Origin: Microcaldota archaeon
GTDB taxonomy: Archaea > Micrarchaeota > Micrarchaeia > Micrarchaeales > Micrarchaeaceae
Length of the DNA: 64,000 nt
Assembly (NCBI GenBank): GCA_021799475.1
Contig: JAJZAJ010000001.1
Span: 372,001-436,000 of the forward strand
Direction: 5' to 3'
In this document: positions 32,868 to 40,763 of the stretch, in pieces
Layout of the letters: each line of letters begins with the position of its first letter
Numbering within the stretch: position 1 is the first letter of the stretch
Program-made: the position numbers and the translations under genes
The notes under the pieces: model-generated
Databases searched by the model: none
What the model was told of the DNA's origin: nothing
The model's input: the letters and a program-made list of their open reading frames with translations, nothing else

Positions 32868-34393
32868 ACTATCGGCCCATACCTGGGATCAGTATCATGC
32901 TTTATCCCAAAGAGCTTGAATACCGTCGGTGCGACGTTGTAGACATAGAGCTTCTGTCTCGCTATGGCTGCATAGTCTATCCTGTTCCCGTAGTTCAAGA
33001 TCCCGAATATCCCGTTGCGCAGGTGGTCGCCGCATTTTGCTGGTTCAGGTTTTATGAAAAGCTTGCCGCTCTTCAGGAAACCGAACGCATCCATTATATA
33101 GCCCGGTCTTATCTCTGCAAACACGTCTGGTGCAATAAACAGGTTAGTCCCTTCATAATAGCCGTCAGCATCCCACGTCTCTAGTATAATCTGCTCCTCT
33201 TTATCATTTTTCACTTTCATGAGCTCCTCCCTTATCTTCTGCTTCAGCGCCTGCTTCTCCTCCTGCTTTACTATTCCTTTGTCGAAACGTGAGTCGTTTA
33301 TATATATCGTGCACACCGGGCAGTTCGCTATGCTCGCAAAAGCGAGCGTCTTGCCCATATCGAAGTCAAAGTCGTGTATCCTCATATAGTCCCCTTCCGA
33401 TGTTCCGGAGAGTCCCTTCTTGACTATCGTCTTCACCACGTTTTTGCCGATTTTCGGAAGCTTGTCATACACCTTTTTTCTTAGCGTCGTTTTGAGCAAT
33501 TTCTCCCTCATGCTGTACTTAATCTTTCCGCCCCCGTTCTTCCTCATGCTTTTTTCTATCGACTCATCAAGTTTTATGAACCCGTTGTTTATCATCCAGC
33601 CGTTGGTAATGAATTTCTCATCGATTGGCTGCGCACCATGGTCGGATATAACCATTACTTCCGCTCCTTCCTTCTCTGCACGGGCATGCACCCACAGAAG
33701 GAAATCCGAAATCTCTTCGTAGAAAGGCATCACGAGATCCTTCCATTCAGGTTTGTTTAGTGAGAAATGCTGCATCCTGTCCTGCTCAGTAAAGCATATA
33801 AACGCAAGGTCATAATCCCCTCCATCTATAAGCTCCTTGCTCACGGCTATCCTCTTCTTTGTCCCGCCGCCAAGGTAGATGCTTGCGGAGTCCTTCAGCG
33901 AAAGCTCCCCGCTCTTCATCTCTTTCTCTATTTCAGGCTCTCCGGAAAAGCCGTGCTTGCCTGCAATGTCCCTGATTCTCTTCGAGGAAAATTTTGCAGG
34001 AAGCGGAAATCCCGTTATCATGTCGACATTCGGCTCGTCTGAAGGCTTGACGAGCATGGCAGGAGTGACTACGAGGCACTTGTAGCCCTGTTTCGCCATC
34101 ACATCCCAAAAAGGCGCCTTTATCCTGGTATCGTAGTAAACCACGCTCTTCGTGTAATTTCTCTCCATCTTCAGGAACTCCGGAACGCCATGCGCTCCGG
34201 GCCGGAATCCGGTGTATATGCTGGGCCATGACGGCCCGGTCATGGGCGGCATTGTCGACTCCATATCCATCAGCACTCCTTCATCGAGAAACTTAGTGAA
34301 TCCGGAGAGCCTGTACTGCTTCTGCAGATCCTTGATTATCCAGAGCGGTGCCGAATCTACTCCTATAATATACAGCTTCTTCCTGCCATCCAT
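32864..34393 (-). CDS. Type I phosphodiesterase / alkaline phosphatase superfamily protein
   Basis: About 509 residues. GVDSAPLW begins the metal site, MPPMTGPSWPSIYTG contains the nucleophile Thr/Ser, and VISDHGAQ the second metal-binding D-H pair. Archaeal relatives act on nucleotides or surface phosphoesters. Next to a glycosyltransferase, a role in glycan or lipid-linked phosphate handling is possible. ATG 34393 is chosen over GTG 34402. Confidence 0.85.
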   Translation of the reverse strand: MDGRKKLYIIGVDSAPLWIIKDLQKQYRLSGFTKFLDEGVLMDMESTMPPMTGPSWPSIYTGFRPGAHGVPEFLKMERNYTKSVVYYDTRIKAPFWDVMAKQGYKCLVVTPAMLVKPSDEPNVDMITGFPLPAKFSSKRIRDIAGKHGFSGEPEIEKEMKSGELSLKDSASIYLGGGTKKRIAVSKELIDGGDYDLAFICFTEQDRMQHFSLNKPEWKDLVMPFYEEISDFLLWVHARAEKEGAEVMVISDHGAQPIDEKFITNGWMINNGFIKLDESIEKSMRKNGGGKIKYSMREKLLKTTLRKKVYDKLPKIGKNVVKTIVKKGLSGTSEGDYMRIHDFDFDMGKTLAFASIANCPVCTIYINDSRFDKGIVKQEEKQALKQKIREELMKVKNDKEEQIILETWDADGYYEGTNLFIAPDVFAEIRPGYIMDAFGFLKSGKLFIKPEPAKCGDHLRNGIFGILNYGNRIDYAAIARQKLYVYNVAPTVFKLFGIKHDTDPRYGPIV

Positions 34394-34416
34394 AAAACGC
34401 ACGGTTTGTGTTGACC

Positions 34417-35502
34417 TTACTTCGTTATCTTATAATTCCTGACCTTCTGGTACAGCTCCTGCGCATGCCGGTTCTTCTCGAAATGCTCGCGGATAGGGCG
34501 TATTATCTTCTCAAGCTCATCCGCCACGTACGCCTTCAGGTCTATAGGGTGGATTTTTCCCTCGGAGTAGAACTTTACCAGTTCCGCATAGTCCTTGGCC
34601 TCAATCGCCCCGCCGAACTTCTGCGGCCTTTCTATCGTAATCGGCAGATCCCTGCTTTCAAGGATTATCATCTCTATATAATTGAAGAGAGGGTTGCCCT
34701 CTATAATCCTTTCTGGGCAGTATGCTGAATTTATCTTTTCCTTTATCTCCTCCGCGGTATTGTGTACCAATATAGAGCTCTTTGGATTTGACTTTGACAT
34801 CTTGTACTGCATCAGCACTCCTTCATCGCTGCTTTTCTGCGCCTCCTTTGGCACGCCCTGCAGCCCAAGAATATACGGGTGGCTCACTATCGCAGGCACC
34901 TTCCACTTGTATTTCTGCGCAACTTCTCTAGCGAGTATGTTCGCTCTCCTCTGGTCTATACCAAGCTGGCAGATGTCTATGTCCATCTGGAAGATGTCAG
35001 TAACCTGCATCGGAGGGTAGAACAGCTGTGCAGTGTCAAGGGAATCGCCCTCGCTCCTGCCCATTATCGTTATCGCCCTCTTTGTCCTGTCTAGAGATAC
35101 TGCCTTGCCTATCTTGATGAACCTGTCCCAATATGTAAAATCATCCATCAGGTCCTTCGCCCATATTATCTCTACCTTGTCCATATCTATTCCAGACGCT
35201 TTCCAGACTTCTATGAAATACCTACCGGTTTCCCTTATTCGCTCAAGGTTGCCCTCCAGCTTGTTGTTTATAAGAGCGAAGTAATCAGCAAGGTAAAGCT
35301 TGAGATGTATGCCGATGTCGAGCATCTTGTTCGCGTTCTTCGCCCTCAGCGGGCCGAAATGCAGCGGGGCAAGGCCGGATGGCTCGAAACCATCGTACGC
35401 TACAGGGTGGTGGTTCGTCTCAAAGATATGCCTGAGTTCAGCTTCGGTGACTATCTCCTGCGCAAAACTCTTCATTGCATCAATTTTCGTCTCTACGTCC
35501 AT
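34417..35502 (-). CDS. tyrS: Tyrosyl-tRNA synthetase
   Basis: A class I synthetase of about 361 residues. YDGFEPSGLAPLHFGP holds the HIGH-type motif (HFG) and the substrate pocket, and YKMSKSNP is the KMSKS loop. Archaeal size. ATG 35502 (MDVETKID) is preferred over the upstream ATG at 35541. Confidence 0.93.
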   Translation of the reverse strand: MDVETKIDAMKSFAQEIVTEAELRHIFETNHHPVAYDGFEPSGLAPLHFGPLRAKNANKMLDIGIHLKLYLADYFALINNKLEGNLERIRETGRYFIEVWKASGIDMDKVEIIWAKDLMDDFTYWDRFIKIGKAVSLDRTKRAITIMGRSEGDSLDTAQLFYPPMQVTDIFQMDIDICQLGIDQRRANILAREVAQKYKWKVPAIVSHPYILGLQGVPKEAQKSSDEGVLMQYKMSKSNPKSSILVHNTAEEIKEKINSAYCPERIIEGNPLFNYIEMIILESRDLPITIERPQKFGGAIEAKDYAELVKFYSEGKIHPIDLKAYVADELEKIIRPIREHFEKNRHAQELYQKVRNYKITK

Positions 35503-35547
35503 CGAATCCCATTTACTCTTGTTTGCAAAGGCTAAAAACATTGTCTT

Positions 35548-35805
35548 TCAATGGAGCAGGTATGTGAAGAGCACCCACAGCACTACCATCACGACTCCTA
35601 TCGCTAATGCAATCAGCGCGATGTTTGTGTTGCTGCCGAACACTATCGGTACCGGTCCAATGAAGACAACGCCTCCCGCCTGCACGCTGCTATTTTCAGC
35701 ACTTTTTCCTGCACCCTGCGCGTTCAGTGCACCATAAAGGAAGAACACGAATACGCCAAGCAGGACCAATCCTATGCCGACAAACGGGAGAAAATCATAC
35801 ATGCA
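35548..35805 (-). CDS. Small membrane protein of the DUF131 type
   Basis: About 85 residues with two hydrophobic helices (FVGIGLVLLGVFVFF and IALIALAIGVVMVVLW) and a small outer loop rich in Gly/Val/Pro, the DUF131 pattern of archaea. The ATG at 35805 lies only 7 bases beyond the tRNA-Thr 3' end, so it could be made from the same transcript. Confidence 0.7.
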   Translation of the reverse strand, partial: CMYDFLPFVGIGLVLLGVFVFFLYGALNAQGAGKSAENSSVQAGGVVFIGPVPIVFGSNTNIALIALAIGVVMVVLWVLFTYLLH

Positions 35806-35811
35806 ATCACA

Positions 35812-35883
35812 AGCCTCGGATGGGAATTGGACCCACGGCCTTTCGCTTACCAAGCGAACGCTCTGCCACTGAGCTACCGAGGC
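35812..35883 (-). tRNA. tRNA-Thr (anticodon GGT)
   Basis: Complete cloverleaf: acceptor GCCTCGG/CCGAGGC, anticodon stem TTCGC/GCGAA with loop TTGGTAA, T loop TCCAATT (C at 55). Discriminator T, no encoded CCA. Confidence 0.93.
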
Positions 35884-35919
35884 ACGGATTCTCTATTGGT
35901 CATTCCTTTATATAGAGCT

Positions 35920-37419
35920 TTATGTGAAGTGCTGCAGGGCCCCAAAGGCCACGGCAGGCATTGCCCCATTTGGCGGATAATCTCTGATTCTGATCCAGTT
36001 TATCGTCATGAGATTGCTTCCGGAACAGCAGTATACTCCAAGCGACGGATAAATGCGGGATGGCAGGACAAGGTCTCCTGAAGTGGCACTGCTCTTTGTA
36101 TAATTCTTGTAGTAAGCTTGAGATGTAGACGACAGCCATGTCTGTCCATCAACTCCGGGCACAATTACCTGCAGGTCTATGTTTTGCGTGCCGGACATAC
36201 CTGTCTGCAGCGTTCCTTCTCCTATGCTCCCCGTCCATTCATTGAAATCGTAGCCAAGCGATGTCGGCGCATTGCCTGTCTGGAGGGCCGTGCCACCGGA
36301 CTCGGCCCCTCCACTCTGCGAGGCTATGTATACATCGTATATGAACGGCGGGTTATACGCGTTCTGCAGAACCAGCCCAGCAGCAGAGGCGGTGCCGGTG
36401 TTTATCGAAATGCCGTTATCCTGTGTAACGCTGGCGCCGGAGGGAACGTACTGCAGGAAAGAAGACGAAACGGTGCTGCCTTCAAAATTGTTGTAGTAAT
36501 TGAACACAGCGGCGCCGTTGTCAAATTGCGCATATTGGCTTGACTTCGTCGGGTTTTCCCCGGCGAATACTCCGTCATAGTTAACACTATTAGAAAGAAT
36601 CCTCATGTCTATCGTGACGTTCGCCAGCGGATTTATCGGATTGGCGAGCTTTACCCAGAAGAGGGCATTCCCAGCCGCGCTGCTAGAGCAGTTGGCCTCG
36701 CACCATGACGGCAGCTCGCTGCCTCCTTCATAAAACCGTATATTTCCAAGATTGGAAGCCTCATAGCTCTGGAACAGTGCGTTATCCGGGAGGAAAGTTA
36801 TCATCTGCTGGAACTCCGAAGGCACGCTAATATCCTGGCTGTTTGTTATCTTTATAGGTATGTAGTAGTAAGACTGGCTGCTCTTATTCTGTATAATATT
36901 AGGAGGCATGGTAAACACGGAAGGGGTAAGCCTCAGTCCGCCTCCATAAAAGACGCTGTTGCTGGCTATGCAGTTCGCTGTAGATATATTGTTTGGGGAG
37001 GGAGCGCAGTAGTTTGCAGCAATCTTCATCACTCCGGTATATGTGACGGAGTTTGACGGGACAAACGAGAAGTTCGCTATGCAGTAGAAGGGCTGCCCGG
37101 CCGTCAGCTCTTTCGGAGTACACCCGCTCGTGGTGCTGTTCTGGTAATTAAGCACGGCGTTGAATGTAGATATGTTTATTATCCCGGGCTCGGCATCTGT
37201 GCCGAAAACCAGGAGCCTTGCCCCTCCTGACAGAGAATTGTATGCCAGCACCTGGTCGGTGCATGTAAGCCCGCTGTAGAAGCTGCACAGCGGCGGGAGT
37301 ATGGATTTTGGAAAACCGACATACAAAGCCGCCATCGTAATCACGAGCGTCACTATCAGTATGGCGAAAGAATACGTGCTCAGGAACTCCAGCGCGCTTT
37401 GCCCTTTAAGCAGTCCCAT
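35920..37419 (-). CDS. Pilin-leader surface protein with DUF2341-type domain
   Basis: A 499-residue protein beginning KGQSALEFL with a hydrophobic helix (class III signal). The middle (about 190-290) has the DUF2341 pattern (ITNSQDISVPSEFQQMITF, IRFYEGGSELPSW); the rest is beta-rich with many sequons and Cys pairs, possibly a concanavalin-like C-terminal module. Likely exported and assembled or anchored like a pilin. Confidence 0.8.
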   Translation of the reverse strand: MGLLKGQSALEFLSTYSFAILIVTLVITMAALYVGFPKSILPPLCSFYSGLTCTDQVLAYNSLSGGARLLVFGTDAEPGIINISTFNAVLNYQNSTTSGCTPKELTAGQPFYCIANFSFVPSNSVTYTGVMKIAANYCAPSPNNISTANCIASNSVFYGGGLRLTPSVFTMPPNIIQNKSSQSYYYIPIKITNSQDISVPSEFQQMITFLPDNALFQSYEASNLGNIRFYEGGSELPSWCEANCSSSAAGNALFWVKLANPINPLANVTIDMRILSNSVNYDGVFAGENPTKSSQYAQFDNGAAVFNYYNNFEGSTVSSSFLQYVPSGASVTQDNGISINTGTASAAGLVLQNAYNPPFIYDVYIASQSGGAESGGTALQTGNAPTSLGYDFNEWTGSIGEGTLQTGMSGTQNIDLQVIVPGVDGQTWLSSTSQAYYKNYTKSSATSGDLVLPSRIYPSLGVYCCSGSNLMTINWIRIRDYPPNGAMPAVAFGALQHFT

Positions 37420-37489
37420 TCAATCTCTTAATTCTCAGTGCCTATAAATAAAAGCTTTGTCATCTAATTTCTAATTGGATGGTGCTTCA

Positions 37490-38815
37490 GTGAAACGCGT
37501 AATTCTTATCGGAGCGGCAGGACGCGATTTCCATAATTTCAATGTCCTTTTCAGGGACAATGCGGAATACAGGGTCGTAGCGTTTACCGCTGCGCAGATA
37601 CCTTACATATCAGATAGATTATATCCTAAGGAGTTGGCTGGAAGGCTATACGAGAACGGCATAAAGATATATGACGAGAAAGAGCTGCCTTCATTGATAA
37701 AACGCCTAAAAGCGGACATCTGCGTGATGTCCTACAGCGACCTGATGAATGATACGGTGATGCAGAAGGCTAGCATTGCCAATGCGGCCGGAGCGGATTT
37801 CTGGCTTGTCGCGCCGGAGCATACTATGCTGAAATCAAGCAAGCCCGTGATAGCGGTATGCGCCGCCAGGACGGGGTCGGGAAAGACGCAGACAACCAAA
37901 TACCTATCATCGATGATAAAACAGATGGGCATCAGGGTTGTCATCGTGAGGCATCCGATGCCGTATGGCATTCTCAAGGAGCAGAAAGTGCAGCGCTACA
38001 CCCGGCTTAGCGACCTTGACAGATACAAGTGCACCATAGAGGAACGCGAGGATTACGAACCGCATATAAGGAACGGCATAACGCTGTATTCCGGAGTAGA
38101 CTATGCAGCGATACTCGCCATGGCGGAAAAAGAGGCTGACGTGATAATATGGGATGGCGGGAACAACGATACTCCTTTCTTCAAGCCAGATCTCCTAATA
38201 GCTGTAACGGATCCCCTAAGGGCGGGAGACGAGATATCATATTACCCGGGAGAGACTGTTGTCAGGATGGCGGATATCGCGATAATCAACAAGGCAAACT
38301 CGGCAAGCGCGATACAGGTCAAGACGGTAAGGAGGAACATAGGGATACTAAACCCGAAAGCCAGGATAGTGGTTGCCGATTCTATAATAAGCGTAGACAA
38401 TCAGGGATTGATAAATGGCAGGCGCGTGCTTGTCGTAGAGGACGGACCAACGGTAACGCACGGAGGCATGAGTTTCGGTGCGGCAACCTTGGCAGCAAAG
38501 CAGTTCAAAGCCAGGTCTATAGTTGACGTAAGCAGATATGCTGTAGGAGAAATAAAGAGGACTATTCAGAGATATCCTCATCTGAAGAAGGAGCTCCCTG
38601 CCGTGGGATACAGCAAAAAGGAGATTCGCGACCTTGAAACGACAATCAACACGGCGGACTGTGATTCTGTTGTTTCAGCTACGCCTATAAACCTAAGCAG
38701 CGTAGTGAATATCAATAAACCCGTGGCGCAGGTCAGCTACGAGCTGAAACCACGAGGGGCTTTATTAAATAATTCGGTGAGAAAGCTCCTGAAAGAGCGC
38801 ATTGGCAGTGTATAG
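37490..38815 (+). CDS. Cyclic 2,3-diphosphoglycerate synthetase-like P-loop enzyme
   Basis: About 441 residues. AARTGSGKTQTTK is the P-loop, with IVRHPMPYG after it and IIWDGGNNDTPF in the middle, the features of the archaeal cDPG synthetase family. The product would be an acid or heat osmolyte. GTG 37490 is preferred because GGTG lies upstream; TTG 37475 is possible. Its stop (TAG) directly precedes the VKOR start. Confidence 0.8.
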   Translation: MKRVILIGAAGRDFHNFNVLFRDNAEYRVVAFTAAQIPYISDRLYPKELAGRLYENGIKIYDEKELPSLIKRLKADICVMSYSDLMNDTVMQKASIANAAGADFWLVAPEHTMLKSSKPVIAVCAARTGSGKTQTTKYLSSMIKQMGIRVVIVRHPMPYGILKEQKVQRYTRLSDLDRYKCTIEEREDYEPHIRNGITLYSGVDYAAILAMAEKEADVIIWDGGNNDTPFFKPDLLIAVTDPLRAGDEISYYPGETVVRMADIAIINKANSASAIQVKTVRRNIGILNPKARIVVADSIISVDNQGLINGRRVLVVEDGPTVTHGGMSFGAATLAAKQFKARSIVDVSRYAVGEIKRTIQRYPHLKKELPAVGYSKKEIRDLETTINTADCDSVVSATPINLSSVVNINKPVAQVSYELKPRGALLNNSVRKLLKERIGSV

Positions 38816-39223
38816 ATGGACAAGAGGATGGTTCTTGCAGCAATTATCTTGCTTGCCGCAATAGACGCGGCATATCTAGTAGCGGTACAGCTAAGCCCCG
38901 GCTTACTCTACTGCTATACTTCCGGGCCATTCAACTGTGCAGGAGTCCTTGAGAGCGCATATTCGCACGTATTCGGCATACCTATGAGCTTCCTTGGCTT
39001 AATATGGTCCATCATTGCCTTCTACATATTCATCAAATCCAGGAACAGCACCCTGCACTTCATCTGGATAATAGCCGGTGCGGGAGGCGTTCTATACTCT
39101 CTTACCGCGATGACCCTTTTATGGGAAATCTGCGAATACTGCCTCGCTCTTGATGTACTTATCTCCCTTACGATCATTACATTCCTATGGAAATGGAAGG
39201 CGGTGCTTCCGCAGCACAGCTAA
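38816..39223 (+). CDS. VKOR-family disulfide-forming membrane protein
   Basis: A 135-residue four-helix membrane protein with the CEYC redox pair (C106/C109), the loop Cys pair C33/C41 and the S50 region GIPMS. It oxidises a thioredoxin-like partner and passes electrons to quinone, making disulfides outside the membrane; the Cys-rich pilin-like proteins here are possible clients. Translationally coupled to the upstream gene. Confidence 0.88.
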   Translation: MDKRMVLAAIILLAAIDAAYLVAVQLSPGLLYCYTSGPFNCAGVLESAYSHVFGIPMSFLGLIWSIIAFYIFIKSRNSTLHFIWIIAGAGGVLYSLTAMTLLWEICEYCLALDVLISLTIITFLWKWKAVLPQHS

Positions 39224-39257
39224 AAACCTTGTTATCAAAATAACTAGCGCTTATCCT

Positions 39258-39332
39258 GGACCCGTAACTCAGTTTGGTCAGAGTGGCTGGCTCTTAACCA
39301 GCAAGTCGAGGGTTCAAATCCCTCCGGGTCCG
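39258..39332 (+). tRNA. tRNA-Lys (anticodon CTT)
   Basis: Acceptor GGACCCG/CGGGTCC, anticodon stem GCTGG/CCAGC with loop CTCTTAA, T loop TTCAAAT, discriminator G. CCA not encoded. The last 13 bases recur at 40216-40228. Confidence 0.95.
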
Positions 39333-39578
39333 TATGTATTCAAACATACCCGTATGACCTAGTGTAAAACATAAAGCGCAGATATATTATCCGCGCTCAG
39401 AGCTTTGGGTCTATTGGCTGGCGCACCGTTAGCGTTTATCCTGTTTGGGCAAACACTATGTGAAGTCCAACTGGTAGGTGGACTTACAGTTCTAATCACG
39501 TCTTTTGTGTTATCAACGTTGAAATGAAAGCACCATAAACGACTTAGTTTAACATAGTTTGTATACGAACGCCTTACT

Positions 39579-39602
39579 CTGACCCACTTGGATAGGCGCT
39601 CC
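39579..39602 (+). repeat. 24-bp direct repeat, left copy, in the RelBE cassette
   Basis: CTGACCCACTTGGATAGGCG and on to 39602 matches 40179-40202 with one mismatch, the two copies exactly 600 bases apart and flanking the antitoxin and toxin genes. Confidence 0.75.
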
Positions 39603-39648
39603 AGCTCTCTCAGTCTATCTCCTTCCGCTGACAATAAACCTTAAATAA

Positions 39649-39667
39649 TTACACTGCTACAGTGTAA
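39649..39667. promoter_or_regulatory. Operator palindrome of the RelBE-type pair
   Basis: TTACACTG, CTA, CAGTGTAA: 8-base exact arms just after a TATA-like CCTTAAATAA and two bases before the antitoxin ATG. A classic position for toxin-antitoxin autorepression. Confidence 0.65.
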
Positions 39668-39669
39668 CT

Positions 39670-39864
39670 ATGGCGAACATGAAAATGGAAGTAAGCTCTA
39701 TAGAGAAAAGATTGGACAACATAGAGGCACAGATAGCTCTGATAGTAAACGCAATGAAGAAAAAGAAGTCAGGCGGACTAGAGTTGGGATTGGAGGAGAT
39801 GAGAAAGGGCAAGGTACACAAGTACAAGTCCGTGAAGGCCCTTGTAAATGATGTTTGGGGCTGA
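39670..39864 (+). CDS. RelB/Phd-type antitoxin-like small protein
   Basis: A 64-residue protein with an N-terminal coiled-coil (SIEKRLDNIEAQIALIVNAM) and a basic tail that should bind the toxin. Paired with a RelE-like gene 21 bases downstream. The function is inferred from the partner and the operator. Confidence 0.7.
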   Translation: MANMKMEVSSIEKRLDNIEAQIALIVNAMKKKKSGGLELGLEEMRKGKVHKYKSVKALVNDVWG

Positions 39865-39885
39865 CCTCGAAGCCGGTGCTTTCCT

Positions 39886-40140
39886 ATGGCTTATGAAGTA
39901 CACCTAGTCGATAGCGTAAAAAAGAAGCTTAGGAAGATGGTCAAGAAGGATTCGCTTACTTACAGACGCCTTATAGAGACCTTCAATCAGCTTTCTGAAG
40001 ACCCGCACGGCGTAGGCAAATGGATGCATAGCGAGTATGCTGGAGTTAGGGAAAGGCATATGGGTCACTTTGTGGTAAAATACGTGATAGATGAGAGCAC
40101 GAAGATAGTCACCATCGTTGAATATGACCATCATGCATAA
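39886..40140 (+). CDS. RelE/ParE-type toxin
   Basis: An 84-residue protein of the RelE fold: KKKLRKMVKKD, then a central GVGKWMHSEYAGVRERHMGH with the conserved basic core and a final VTIVEYDHH strand. Members are ribosome-dependent mRNA nucleases or gyrase poisons; which one cannot be told. Part of a 0.9-kb cassette behind tRNA-Lys. Confidence 0.8.
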   Translation: MAYEVHLVDSVKKKLRKMVKKDSLTYRRLIETFNQLSEDPHGVGKWMHSEYAGVRERHMGHFVVKYVIDESTKIVTIVEYDHHA

Positions 40141-40178
40141 TGGTCAATATGACCCGGTCTGCGCCCAAACCTACCATC

Positions 40179-40202
40179 CTGACCCACTTGGATAGCCGCT
40201 CC
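40179..40202 (+). repeat. 24-bp direct repeat, right copy
   Basis: Partner of 39579-39602 (23 of 24 identical). Confidence 0.75.
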
Positions 40203-40215
40203 TTCAGGGCTTCAG

Positions 40216-40228
40216 CCCTCCGGGTCCG
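40216..40228 (+). repeat. Duplicate of the tRNA-Lys 3' end (att core)
   Basis: CCCTCCGGGTCCG equals 39320-39332, the last 13 bases of tRNA-Lys, in the same orientation, 896 bases downstream. TTCA- just before also resembles the T loop. It marks the right end of the integrated cassette. Confidence 0.75.
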
Positions 40229-40350
40229 CATTAAGCTCAAAATACAAAAACATAGTCTTAAATACCTGAATAACTGATGAAATATTACATTACGGAGCGA
40301 AAGCGAAAGCTGATTCTGCGTAAAGTACAGAAAAGAAAAAAGTGAAATAA

Positions 40351-40686
40351 ATGGACGAAGAAGGAATGGGTTCATCCATGGAAAGTGGAGAACAGCAAGA
40401 GCAAGGACAGACTGAAGGAAGGGAAGGCGGCTTTGGCCGCGGAAGGCCTGGTGGCAGAGGAAGGAGAGAGGGAGGCATGAACATAAAGCCAAACTATTTC
40501 CTGCCGAAACCGGTAAAGCCCGGAGATGAAGTCGAGGTGACCGTAGAGGCGGTAGCCGCAAAGGGCGACGGCATTGCGAAGAAGGACGGGTTCGTCATCT
40601 TCATAAAGGATGCCAAGCAGGGCGAAACCATAAAGGTCAGGATCGTCGATGTGAAAGCAAGGTTCGCAATCGGAGAAAGGATGTAA
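40351..40686 (+). CDS. TRAM-domain RNA-binding protein with an RG-rich N-terminus
   Basis: A 111-residue protein: a Glu/Gly/Arg-rich flexible N-terminus (GRGRPGGRGRREGG) and a C-terminal TRAM beta-barrel (PGDEVEVTVEAVAAKGDGIA, then GFVIFI, GETIKVRI). Single TRAM proteins of archaea bind RNA and act as cold-shock-like chaperones. TATA-like CTTAAATACC at 40258-40267. Confidence 0.85.
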   Translation: MDEEGMGSSMESGEQQEQGQTEGREGGFGRGRPGGRGRREGGMNIKPNYFLPKPVKPGDEVEVTVEAVAAKGDGIAKKDGFVIFIKDAKQGETIKVRIVDVKARFAIGERM

Positions 40687-40763
40687 GTATCCGTAGCGGC
40701 TGACACACATTTAATTTAATTTTTCTTTTTTCTTATTCATATTAAGGCATTGCAGCGGGTGCT

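Noticed and set aside
39359-39634. A 91-codon frame on the minus strand in the RelBE cassette
   Set aside because: Starts with TTG, has no recognisable motif and overlaps the 24-bp repeat and promoter region; likely chance.
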